The notes under the pieces: generated by a model | Seen by the model: the letters and a program-made list of their open reading frames with translations, nothing else | Told to the model about the DNA's origin: nothing | Database searches by the model: none | Translations under genes and position numbers: made by a program | NCBI GenBank assembly: GCA_029004655.1 | Contig: JAQVYP010000093.1 | Span: 1 to 6,884 of the forward strand | Length of the DNA stretch: 6,884 bases | Source of the DNA: Oscillospiraceae bacterium | Lineage (GTDB): Bacteria; Bacillota; Clostridia; Oscillospirales; Acutalibacteraceae | Direction: 5' to 3' | Shown here: one piece after another, positions 1 to 4,074 of the stretch | Numbering within the stretch: position 1 is the stretch's first letter | How the letters are laid out: every line of letters starts with the position of its first letter

Positions 1-28
1 TTAAATGTGTTTGAATTTCCACTTTCAT
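1..28 (-). CDS. 5' end of a minus-strand gene, cut by the window edge
   Basis: Reading the minus strand, an AAAGGAGGG ribosome-binding site (29-37) is followed at once by ATG (26-28) and, two codons later in the same frame, by GTG (20-22). The visible peptide is MKVEIQTHL and stays open to the window edge. The GTG has the better spacing from the ribosome site (about 7 nt) and may be the true start. Only nine codons are visible, so no function can be given. It lies 17 bp after the stop of the small gene at 46-240 and would be the next gene of the same leftward operon. Confidence 0.45.
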
Positions 29-45
29 CCCTCCTTTCCCGTGCT

Positions 46-240
46 TCACTCATCCACATACTCAATATGGCTTACCGCAAATTCGACCATCTTCCCACAA
101 ACTGCGCTGAGAGATAACCCTGTTTTAACTGCGACCTCAGCCAGCGTGTTATACGTGTCTATCGACGTTCTGATTTTGGGGTACTTATCTTTTTCCCCAC
201 TTATGTAAATTTTCTTCGGTAAGTACAATTTGTCTTGCAT
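46..240 (-). CDS. small putative ribbon-helix-helix protein
   Basis: A 64-aa protein, unnamed. After a basic N-terminus (about residues 1-23) comes a strand-like stretch, KIRTSIDTYNTL, then two predicted helices around AEVAVKTGLSLSAVCGKMVEFAVSHIEYV. This strand-helix-helix layout with a T-G-x-S turn resembles the small DNA-binding proteins of phages and integrative elements; that is inference from pattern. The gene follows the Cro-like regulator in the same direction and is probably co-regulated with it by the operator at 392-407. Its ATG has only a purine-rich stretch (GAGAGAAG) upstream, not a clear Shine-Dalgarno. The frame stays open upstream except for one TAG at 313-315, beyond which a strong ribosome site and ATG occur at 358-369. 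The annotated gene could therefore be the 3' part of an interrupted 104-codon gene. Confidence 0.55.
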   Translation of the reverse strand: MQDKLYLPKKIYISGEKDKYPKIRTSIDTYNTLAEVAVKTGLSLSAVCGKMVEFAVSHIEYVDE

Positions 241-312
241 TTTCTTTTCTTCTCTCTTTCTTGTTTTGCTTGTTCTTGCCTTATTAAAAAAATGTGCTAT
301 TCTTTGGTTGTA

Positions 313-360
313 CTAAGGAGATTGAAACGAAATCTGTTTTTTATTGGCGCATCCTTTCAT
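313..360 (-). CDS. 15-codon upstream ORF in frame with the 46-240 gene
   Basis: An AGGAGGG motif (361-367) directly precedes ATG (358-360), encoding MKGCANKKQISFQSP and then TAG (313-315). The frame is the same as that of the 64-aa gene downstream, and no other stop separates them. The ribosome-site-to-ATG distance is very short (about 1-2 nt), but the same AGGAGGGATGAAAG arrangement occurs at the start of the partial gene at 1-28, which suggests both are used. It may be the true N-terminus of a gene broken by a nonsense change, or a short leader peptide. The sequence alone does not decide. Confidence 0.3.
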   Translation of the reverse strand: MKGCANKKQISFQSP

Positions 361-390
361 CCCTCCTCGTACTTGAATTCATAAAACATT

Positions 391-419
391 AGTATAGCGC
401 GCTAGACAATTAATCCAAA
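391..419 (-). promoter_or_regulatory. putative leftward promoter downstream of the Cro-like gene
   Basis: On the minus strand a TATACT -10 (391-396) is preceded at 17 bp by TTTGGA (414-419), a weak -35 inside the last codons of the Cro-like gene. The -10 is good and the -35 poor, so it may need help or be weak. It would drive the small genes at 46-360. The palindrome at 392-407 covers the -10. Confidence 0.45.
392..407. promoter_or_regulatory. putative operator, copy 2
   Basis: The sequence GTATAGCGCGCTAGAC matches the palindrome GTCTAGCACACTAGAC at 625-640 at 13 of 16 positions and keeps the TAG-N4-CTA dyad. It overlaps the -10 of the putative leftward promoter in exactly the register seen at the other copy. 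Binding by the 63-aa XRE protein, or by the S24 repressor, is inferred. Confidence 0.6.
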
Positions 420-601
420 AAAATATCACCTATTTTCATATTAAGGGCAGAAGCAATTTTCAAAAGGGTTTCAGTGGTTGTTACAGTGATTGATCCACTT
501 TCAAGACCAGAGATTGTTGCACGGGAAATGCCGGATCTTTCTGACAATTCTTGTTGTGATATTTTTAAACGCTCTCTAGCAACTCGAATCTTGTAAAACA
601 T
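410..601 (-). CDS. Cro-like XRE-family transcriptional regulator
   Basis: A 63-aa single-domain helix-turn-helix protein of the Cro/CI (XRE, HTH_3) type. The segment ISQQELSERSGISRATISGLE (about residues 14-34) is a clear HTH, with ELSERSGI as helix 2 and ATISGLE in the recognition helix. TETLLKIASALNMKIGDIF supplies the closing helices. There is no other domain. An ideal AGGAGG (610-615) lies 8 nt before the ATG at 599-601, so a TTG start at 622 is not needed. It is transcribed divergently from the S24 repressor gene, the classic cI/cro arrangement of temperate elements. Its promoter (624-652) is covered by a perfect palindrome and a second copy lies just after its stop, so autoregulation plus control of the downstream genes is likely. 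Confidence 0.88.
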   Translation of the reverse strand: MFYKIRVARERLKISQQELSERSGISRATISGLESGSITVTTTETLLKIASALNMKIGDIFLD

Positions 602-623
602 GATAATCACCTCCTTTACCAAA

Positions 624-652
624 AGTCTAGCACACTAGACGGATGATGTCAA
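624..652 (-). promoter_or_regulatory. promoter of the Cro-like gene
   Basis: On the minus strand a perfect TTGACA -35 (647-652) is followed after 17 bp by TAGACT (624-629) as the -10. Transcription would start about 15-20 nt before the AGGAGG of the regulator gene. The palindrome at 625-640 occupies the -10 and part of the spacer. Confidence 0.7.
625..640. promoter_or_regulatory. putative operator, copy 1 (perfect palindrome)
   Basis: GTCTAG-CACA-CTAGAC has perfect 6-bp arms around a 4-bp centre, a typical size for an XRE dimer site. It overlaps the -10 of the Cro-like gene's promoter. A near copy at 392-407 sits one base off the -10 of a second promoter in the same way. The repressor that binds is not shown by sequence; the 63-aa XRE protein encoded between the two sites is the simplest candidate. 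Confidence 0.65.
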
Positions 653-671
653 GTACGTTTTACAAAAAATC

Positions 672-700
672 TTGACTTTCTGAAAAACCTGTTGTATAGT
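672..700 (+). promoter_or_regulatory. promoter of the S24 repressor operon
   Basis: TTGACT (672-677) and TATAGT (695-700) are separated by 17 bp, each one base from the sigma-A consensus. The expected start is about 707, which rules out the in-frame TTG at 705 as a normal start codon and supports GTG at 735. A short dyad, ACTTG-ACAAA-CAAGT (703-717), covers the predicted start point and is a candidate autoregulatory site. Confidence 0.75.
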
Positions 701-734
701 TTACTTGACAAACAAGTTGAAGGTAGGTGACAAT

Positions 735-1403
735 GTGACTATTGGTGAAATAATTAAAAAATATCGAGTCGAAACAGGAATGAACATGGATGACTTTGCA
801 AAGCGTTGTGGGATCAGTAAGGCGTATGTTTCTATTCTTGAGAGAAATTTCAATCCGATAAGCAAAAAGCCCGCTACTCCGTCACTAGAGACGATTAAAA
901 GTGTAGCAGCTGCAATACAAATAGATTTTAACGATTTAATTTCTATGCTTGATTCAGACCAGCCAGTAGCTTCTTACGATGACAACAATTCCGATATCCC
1001 ACCCGGATTTATTCCACTGCCTGCCATGAAAAAAGTTCCACTGGTGGGGCATATCGCGTGCGGTGTTCCGATTTTGGCAGAAGAGAATATTGAGAGTTAT
1101 ATTGATGCTCCGGTGAATAAGCACGTTGACTTTGCACTGATTTGCGAGGGGGACAGCATGATAGATGCCGGAATTGATAATGGAGATGCGGTTTATATTC
1201 GCAAGCAGCCGATCGTGGAAAATGGGCAAATCGCCGCGGTGAGAATCGGGGATTCAGCCACATTAAAACGTGTATTTTACGAGAAAAACCAGATTTTTTT
1301 ACAGGCGGCAAACTCGAAATACCCGCCGATCGTGTTAGTCAGGGAAGAGCTTGAAAATGTTGTAATCGAGGGTCTTGCCGTTGGTTTTACACATTGGTTT
1401 TAG
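735..1403 (+). CDS. CI/LexA-like repressor, XRE HTH plus S24 peptidase domain
   Basis: A 222-aa protein from the GTG at 735, preceded by AGGTAGGTGA (721-730). The N-terminal XRE helix-turn-helix is at about residues 1-60 (DDFAKRCGISKAYVSILERN). A linker rich in D, N and P follows, then the LexA/CI S24 domain (about 95-222). It begins PLVGHIACGVPILAEENIE, which aligns with the LexA cleavage region and gives a Cys109-Gly110 scissile bond, as in UmuD, where LexA has Ala-Gly. The catalytic serine is S131 in CEGDSM and the general-base lysine K168 in ATLKRV. All residues for RecA-stimulated self-cleavage are present, so it is probably the lysogeny repressor, inactivated by DNA damage. It is divergent from the Cro-like gene and leads the lipoprotein and PH-SHOCT genes, with which it may be co-transcribed. 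Confidence 0.88.
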   Translation: MTIGEIIKKYRVETGMNMDDFAKRCGISKAYVSILERNFNPISKKPATPSLETIKSVAAAIQIDFNDLISMLDSDQPVASYDDNNSDIPPGFIPLPAMKKVPLVGHIACGVPILAEENIESYIDAPVNKHVDFALICEGDSMIDAGIDNGDAVYIRKQPIVENGQIAAVRIGDSATLKRVFYEKNQIFLQAANSKYPPIVLVREELENVVIEGLAVGFTHWF

Positions 1404-1411
1404 TTTCTCAA

Positions 1412-1428
1412 CGCCGCAGGGGGCGGCG
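1412..1428 (+). other. GC hairpin between the repressor and lipoprotein genes
   Basis: CGCCGC (1412-1417) and GCGGCG (1423-1428) form a 6-bp stem with a 5-nt loop in the 58-bp gap. What follows is A-rich (ataaaaataaaa), not a T-run, so it is not a standard intrinsic terminator. It may instead modulate or process the transcript between two operon genes. Confidence 0.4.
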
Positions 1429-1461
1429 ATAAAAATAAAATTCTTTTAGGAGTGTTGGAAA

Positions 1462-2007
1462 ATGAAAAAAGTAGTTGCGGTATTATTAATTATGTCTATG
1501 TGCCTGAGTTTTGCGGCGTGTGCCAACAGTGACAATAGCAACTCTTCCACTGTTGAACCTAAAACAGAAAGTAGCAAGGTTGAAGCAACACCAGAACCGA
1601 CAGTAGAACCGACAGTAGAACCCACAGAAGAGCCAACATTAGCCCCGACAGAAACACCAAAGCCTACAACAGAGCCAGTAACCAGTGACAATCCGCTTAT
1701 GAATGCAGAGTTTGAAACAGCCAATGTCAAGAGTGGCTCTGGTGACGTGATCGGGCAGCGTGGGTATATTCTGATTGATAAATCAGTACTTGAGGGTGTT
1801 ACCAATGAGCAGATGATCGAATTTGCCACTAGCTGTGTAGATGACAGTGGGCTTAATTGGGTGTCTATTATATGCACCGATGGAACCGGAGTTTGTTTTC
1901 AAGGCTCAATGAGTATGTTTTTTGTCTATGGTACTATGGATAACGAGGGTGGAATAACAGACGCAGGAACAACATACATGCTGAAAGATGGCATATACTC
2001 TAAATAA
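1462..2007 (+). CDS. secreted lipoprotein with Thr/Pro/Glu stalk, unknown C-terminal domain
   Basis: A 181-aa protein. The signal peptide is MKK plus a hydrophobic core ending FAAC, so lipidation at Cys20 is expected and the protein should sit on the outer face of the membrane. Residues 21 to about 75 are a low-complexity S/T/P/E stalk with PEPTVEPTVEPTEEP-type repeats, encoded in part by a 12-bp tandem repeat at 1597-1620. The compact domain at about 78-181 (GQRGYILIDKSVLEG, then NWVSIICTDGTGVCFQGSMSMFFVYG) contains three cysteines. I recognise this only as a kind of tail found on other Firmicute lipoproteins without known function. AGGAG (1448-1452) sits 9 nt before the ATG. Lying between repressor and integrase, it could be a lysogenic-conversion or superinfection-exclusion lipoprotein; that is inference from position. 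Confidence 0.8.
   Translation: MKKVVAVLLIMSMCLSFAACANSDNSNSSTVEPKTESSKVEATPEPTVEPTVEPTEEPTLAPTETPKPTTEPVTSDNPLMNAEFETANVKSGSGDVIGQRGYILIDKSVLEGVTNEQMIEFATSCVDDSGLNWVSIICTDGTGVCFQGSMSMFFVYGTMDNEGGITDAGTTYMLKDGIYSK
1597..1632 (+). repeat. 12-bp tandem repeat in the lipoprotein stalk
   Basis: CCGACAGTAGAA occurs twice in tandem (1597-1608 and 1609-1620), followed by a degenerate third unit CCCACAGAAGAG (1621-1632). The units encode PTVE-PTVE-PTEE. Such in-frame repeats can vary the stalk length without breaking the gene. Confidence 0.8.
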
Positions 2008-2047
2008 TAAGCAAATATTAATTGTACCTAAAAGGCAGGAGGAAACA

Positions 2048-2581
2048 ATGGCTAACCAATTTTATAGCGGTGATTCATTAAAAGAACAAACTCCACAAAA
2101 AATAATTACATTTGCCAAGAAGACACAAGTGCTATCAGCTGATGATTTAGTGGAAGCTATTTTGGGTAGGACTATTCTTTGGGGAATAGGCAGTTTTCTG
2201 GCGGTAACAGATAAAGATATTATTTATTTTAATAACGATAGCGGTTTACCCAAAACCCTTAGATATGCCTTTTCCAATATTGAAAGTGTGGGTAAAGTCA
2301 CAAGAGTTTTCGACGTTATTGTGTTAACAGTAAACGCCCTTGGTGCTGTTCCAATTGACATAATGGCTGATAATTCATACACAAATAGTATGTATGAGTT
2401 TATACTTGATAAAGTGGAAAAGTGTAAAAAACAAAAATATTCCGCCAATGTCCAAGCCGGGGCGAATACACAAAGTACAGATGTGGCAGATCAAATAAAG
2501 AAACTATTCGAGTTGAAAGAGATGGGAGCAATAACAGAGGATGAATTTGCTCAAAAGAAAAAACAATTGCTGACCCTATAA
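2048..2581 (+). CDS. PH-like domain and SHOCT domain protein
   Basis: A 177-aa cytoplasmic protein with no signal peptide. An ideal AGGAGG (2037-2042) lies 5 nt before the ATG at 2048. An in-frame ATG at 1988 overlaps the lipoprotein gene and lacks such a site. Residues about 35-125 (FLAVTDKDIIYFNND, YAFSNIESVGKV, VIVLTV) look like the beta-rich bacterial PH (YokE-like) fold. After a polar linker, residues about 146-177 (ADQIKKLFELKEMGAITEDEFAQKKKQLL) are a textbook SHOCT motif, a short C-terminal oligomerisation module. PH-SHOCT proteins are common in Firmicute mobile elements, but their biochemical role is not settled. The gene follows the lipoprotein by 40 bp and is probably the last of the repressor operon. 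A membrane-linked partnership with the lipoprotein is possible but unproven. Confidence 0.8.
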   Translation: MANQFYSGDSLKEQTPQKIITFAKKTQVLSADDLVEAILGRTILWGIGSFLAVTDKDIIYFNNDSGLPKTLRYAFSNIESVGKVTRVFDVIVLTVNALGAVPIDIMADNSYTNSMYEFILDKVEKCKKQKYSANVQAGANTQSTDVADQIKKLFELKEMGAITEDEFAQKKKQLLTL

Positions 2582-2617
2582 AAAACTCCCCCGCCGACCG
2601 TGTTAGTCAGCGAGGGA
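2580..2617 (-). terminator. hairpin with T-run facing left, after the PH-SHOCT gene
   Basis: TCCCCCGC (2587-2594) pairs with GCGAGGGA (2610-2617) at 7 of 8 positions, with an inner GAC/GTC pair (2596-2598 and 2606-2608). Six A's (2580-2585) precede it, so on the minus strand the stem is followed by TTTTTT, a proper intrinsic terminator in that direction. On the plus strand no T-run follows, so termination of the operon here would be weak. It could block antisense transcription into the operon. Confidence 0.5.
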
Positions 2618-2618
2618 A

Positions 2619-2814
2619 AGGAAATACACGGGTTTCAATATAAGGCTATTCGTAGCATCCACACACTGCGAAAATTGTAACGCACCCCGACCATAGTATA
2701 AATAAAAAAAATCCCGCCAGTGCTTCCGGCACGAGTGGGGGGCGTTACAGTGGTATATATCCTTTTAATAAGCATATAGTAGAGTGCTGGGGTATAAATT
2801 AATGCGAAAAAGTG
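2619..2814. other. gene-free spacer with a long imperfect inverted repeat
   Basis: No convincing gene lies between the PH-SHOCT gene and the abi promoter. The main structure is TGTAACGCACCCC (2676-2688) facing GGGGGGCGTTACA (2737-2749), pairing at 12 of 13 positions across 48 bp. Inside lies the A-tract plus TCCCGCCAGTGCT repeat that recurs upstream of the integrase. The rest (2750-2814) is A/T-rich and leads into the promoter at 2815. Confidence 0.5.
2706..2724 (+). repeat. 19-bp direct repeat, copy A, left of the abi module
   Basis: AAAAAATCCCGCCAGTGCT is identical to 3925-3943. Here it continues into GTGC-TTCCG-GCAC, a short hairpin. On the minus strand the structure is followed by eight T's (complement of 2704-2711), so it may act as a left-facing terminator. 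The two copies bracket the abi RNA-gene unit. Confidence 0.75.
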
Positions 2815-2844
2815 TTGACGTAAGTATACACTTCGTGTTAAACT
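2815..2844 (+). promoter_or_regulatory. promoter of the abi leader RNA
   Basis: TTGACG (2815-2820) is followed after 18 bp by TAAACT (2839-2844). The spacer and -10 contain an imperfect dyad, ACAC-TTC-GTGT (2827-2837), which could be a regulator site. The predicted start is about 2851, just upstream of the GC-rich segment that ends in the terminator at 2895-2921. Confidence 0.6.
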
Positions 2845-2850
2845 ATCCTT

Positions 2851-2921
2851 AGTGAATGTGTTGCGGTAACCTGCGGGCCCGTGACCCCGAAAGAGCCTCT
2901 GCATTATGCAGGGGCTTTTTT
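2851..2921 (+). ncRNA. short structured RNA upstream of the abi gene (abiF RNA-like)
   Basis: About 70 nt from the predicted start to the T-run. The 5' half (2860-2889) is GC-rich (GCGGTAACC, CGGGCCCG, GACCCCG) and offers several competing short stems; the 3' half is an intrinsic terminator. A conserved structured RNA, the abiF RNA motif, is known from comparative genomics to lie directly upstream of abiF-type genes, and this position and size fit. I assign it by context, since I cannot test it against the covariance model. It may be a trans-acting RNA antitoxin for the HEPN protein, or a cis attenuator through which the gene is reached only by readthrough. No tandem repeats of the ToxI type are present. 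Confidence 0.6.
2895..2921 (+). terminator. intrinsic terminator between the abi RNA and the abi gene
   Basis: GCCTCTGCA (2895-2903) pairs fully with TGCAGGGGC (2907-2915), one G-T wobble included, around a 3-nt loop, followed by six T's (2916-2921). It lies after the promoter at 2815 and before the gene start at 2953, so most transcripts should end here and the HEPN gene should receive only readthrough. Confidence 0.88.
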
Positions 2922-2952
2922 GTTTAATAAAAAAAGTGGAGGGGGACAGTGT

Positions 2953-3882
2953 GTGGATTCGCCAAAACGGTTTTATACATATGAGCAGCAGATTGAGCAT
3001 TTAAAGAGCAAAGACTTAATTATAGACGATGAATCTAAGGCTGTAGAGTATTTAAAGCAATACAGCTACTATGCATGTGTTTCTGCCTATAAGGATATAT
3101 TTAAAGTAAGTCGAAACGGAAATTACAAGCATGGCATCAGGTTTAATCATATACGTATGCTATATATGTTGGATCGAGCACTGAGAGATATTTTTTTGCA
3201 TCACATTATGCTTGTTGAAACACAAATAAAGTCGCTGTATTCTTATGCGTTTTGTGATCTGGTTGGGGATAGGCAGAAAGATTATCTTAATGCGAATAAT
3301 TACAACTATGCAGTATATCAAGCCAGCGTTAACAAGTTTTTGGCGATTGTACAAGAAGAACTGAGATTACCTAAAAGCGAATACGTAAGATATAATTTAA
3401 AGACATATGGCGAAGTTCCGCCTTGGGTATTAATTCATGTTCTTACATTTGGCAATATTTCACACATGTATACTTTTTCGTTGCAGAGAGTTCAGAATCG
3501 TGTGGCAAAGGATATTGGTGTGCGAGAGGTGTTTCGTAAGCAGCTGTTATCTATGCTTCCAGTTCTTACAGATTTTAGAAATGTCTGTGCACACGGTGAA
3601 AGATTGTATTCCTATAAAACGCGCAAAATGATTGACGATATGCCTGCGCATGAAGTGCTGAATTTGTCCAAAAAAGGGGACACCTATAGCTGTGGAAAGA
3701 ACGATTTGTTCGCGGTCATGATCTGTTTAAGATATTTGCTTCCGATGGTTGAATTCCGCGCGTTTACTATTGGATTATCAAGGCTACTTGATAGCCATTT
3801 TGAGGCTCTTCCTGCCGAGATTGTAATGGATGTTAAGAAAAGCATGGGATTCCCTGAAAATTGGCACAATATAATTTACTAA
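2953..3882 (+). CDS. abiF: Abi_2/AbiF-family abortive infection protein with HEPN motif
   Basis: A 309-aa protein from the GTG at 2953, preceded by GGAGGGGG (2938-2945). The frame is open back to 2881, but that would start inside the RNA and terminator. The N-terminus (PKRFYTYEQQIEHLKSKDLIIDDESKAVEYLKQYSYY) and the helical block RALRDIFLHHIMLVETQIKSLYSYAF (about 75-100) are typical of the Abi_2 family, which includes lactococcal AbiD and AbiF. DFRNVCAHGERLY (about 207-219) carries the HEPN R-x4-H motif as R209 and H214, the usual RNase active site. It is probably an RNA-cleaving effector that halts infected cells, held in check by the upstream RNA; the mechanism is inferred from family and context. 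Length is normal and there are no disruptions. The gene is A/T-rich relative to the integrase, which suggests a separate origin. Confidence 0.85.
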   Translation: MDSPKRFYTYEQQIEHLKSKDLIIDDESKAVEYLKQYSYYACVSAYKDIFKVSRNGNYKHGIRFNHIRMLYMLDRALRDIFLHHIMLVETQIKSLYSYAFCDLVGDRQKDYLNANNYNYAVYQASVNKFLAIVQEELRLPKSEYVRYNLKTYGEVPPWVLIHVLTFGNISHMYTFSLQRVQNRVAKDIGVREVFRKQLLSMLPVLTDFRNVCAHGERLYSYKTRKMIDDMPAHEVLNLSKKGDTYSCGKNDLFAVMICLRYLLPMVEFRAFTIGLSRLLDSHFEALPAEIVMDVKKSMGFPENWHNIIY

Positions 3883-3924
3883 CTAAAAATATAAATTTCT
3901 CAAATTGGCTCAAACAAATTTAAT

Positions 3925-3943
3925 AAAAAATCCCGCCAGTGCT
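3925..3943 (+). repeat. 19-bp direct repeat, copy B, right of the abi module
   Basis: Identical to 2706-2724. Here the repeat is the left part of a better hairpin (3929-3961) and joins the structured leader of the integrase. Confidence 0.75.
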
Positions 3944-3961
3944 ACCAACACCAGCGGGATT
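3925..3961 (-). terminator. left-facing hairpin terminator between abi and integrase
   Basis: AATCCCGC (3929-3936) pairs perfectly with GCGGGATT (3954-3961), with an inner GTG/CAC (3939-3941 and 3949-3951) around a 7-nt loop. On the minus strand it is followed by a T-run (complement of 3925-3930). On the plus strand no T-run follows, so the abi gene has no clear terminator of its own. It may be bidirectional or simply part of the integrase leader. Confidence 0.55.
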
Positions 3962-3963
3962 GT

Positions 3964-4055
3964 CCCCGGAAAACCGGGTGGTCAATATGACCCAAGAACA
4001 GCCATATTGTACCACTTGTCCGGGAAAAAATCAAGTCCCGGGCATTTTTATGCCC
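3964..4055 (+). promoter_or_regulatory. hairpin-rich leader of the integrase gene
   Basis: Four stems are stacked upstream of the integrase ribosome site: CCCGG-AAAA-CCGGG (3965-3978); a 12-bp arm pair GTGGTCAATATG (3978-3989) with CATATTGTACCAC (4003-4015), one bulge; CCGGGA/TCCCGG (4020-4025 and 4036-4041); and GGGCAT-TTTT-ATGCCC (4040-4055). The last two share bases 4040-4041 and partly exclude each other. This density suggests a structured 5' leader, a regulatory RNA, or integrase/excisionase binding sites. No clear promoter was identified. Confidence 0.5.
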
Positions 4056-4074
4056 AAAGTCAGGAGGTATAACT

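Noticed and set aside
602..622. TTG start giving seven more residues on the Cro-like protein
   Set aside because: Those codons are the AGGAGG ribosome site itself. The ATG at 599-601 is ideally placed.
705..734. TTG start giving ten more residues on the S24 repressor
   Set aside because: It coincides with the predicted transcription start (about 707), leaving no leader or ribosome site. GTG at 735 has one.
1446..1877. 143-codon minus-strand open frame opposite the lipoprotein
   Set aside because: Its repeated GSxVGS stretch is the antisense of the T/P/E-rich stalk, and it overlaps the clear lipoprotein gene completely.
1988..2047. ATG at 1988 as start of the PH-SHOCT gene
   Set aside because: It overlaps the lipoprotein end and has no ribosome site, while ATG 2048 follows a perfect AGGAGG by 5 nt.
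2851..2921. ToxIN-type type III antitoxin repeats
   Set aside because: No tandem repeats of 30-40 nt are present, and the protein is Abi_2/HEPN rather than ToxN-like.
2881..2952. GTG at 2881 as start of the abi gene
   Set aside because: The added residues would be read from the structured RNA and its terminator. GTG at 2953 follows GGAGGGGG and begins the family-like sequence.
2635..3000. 121-codon minus-strand open frame across the abi promoter and leader
   Set aside because: It has no ribosome site, overlaps the promoter, terminator and abi start, and its translation shows no domain-like pattern.
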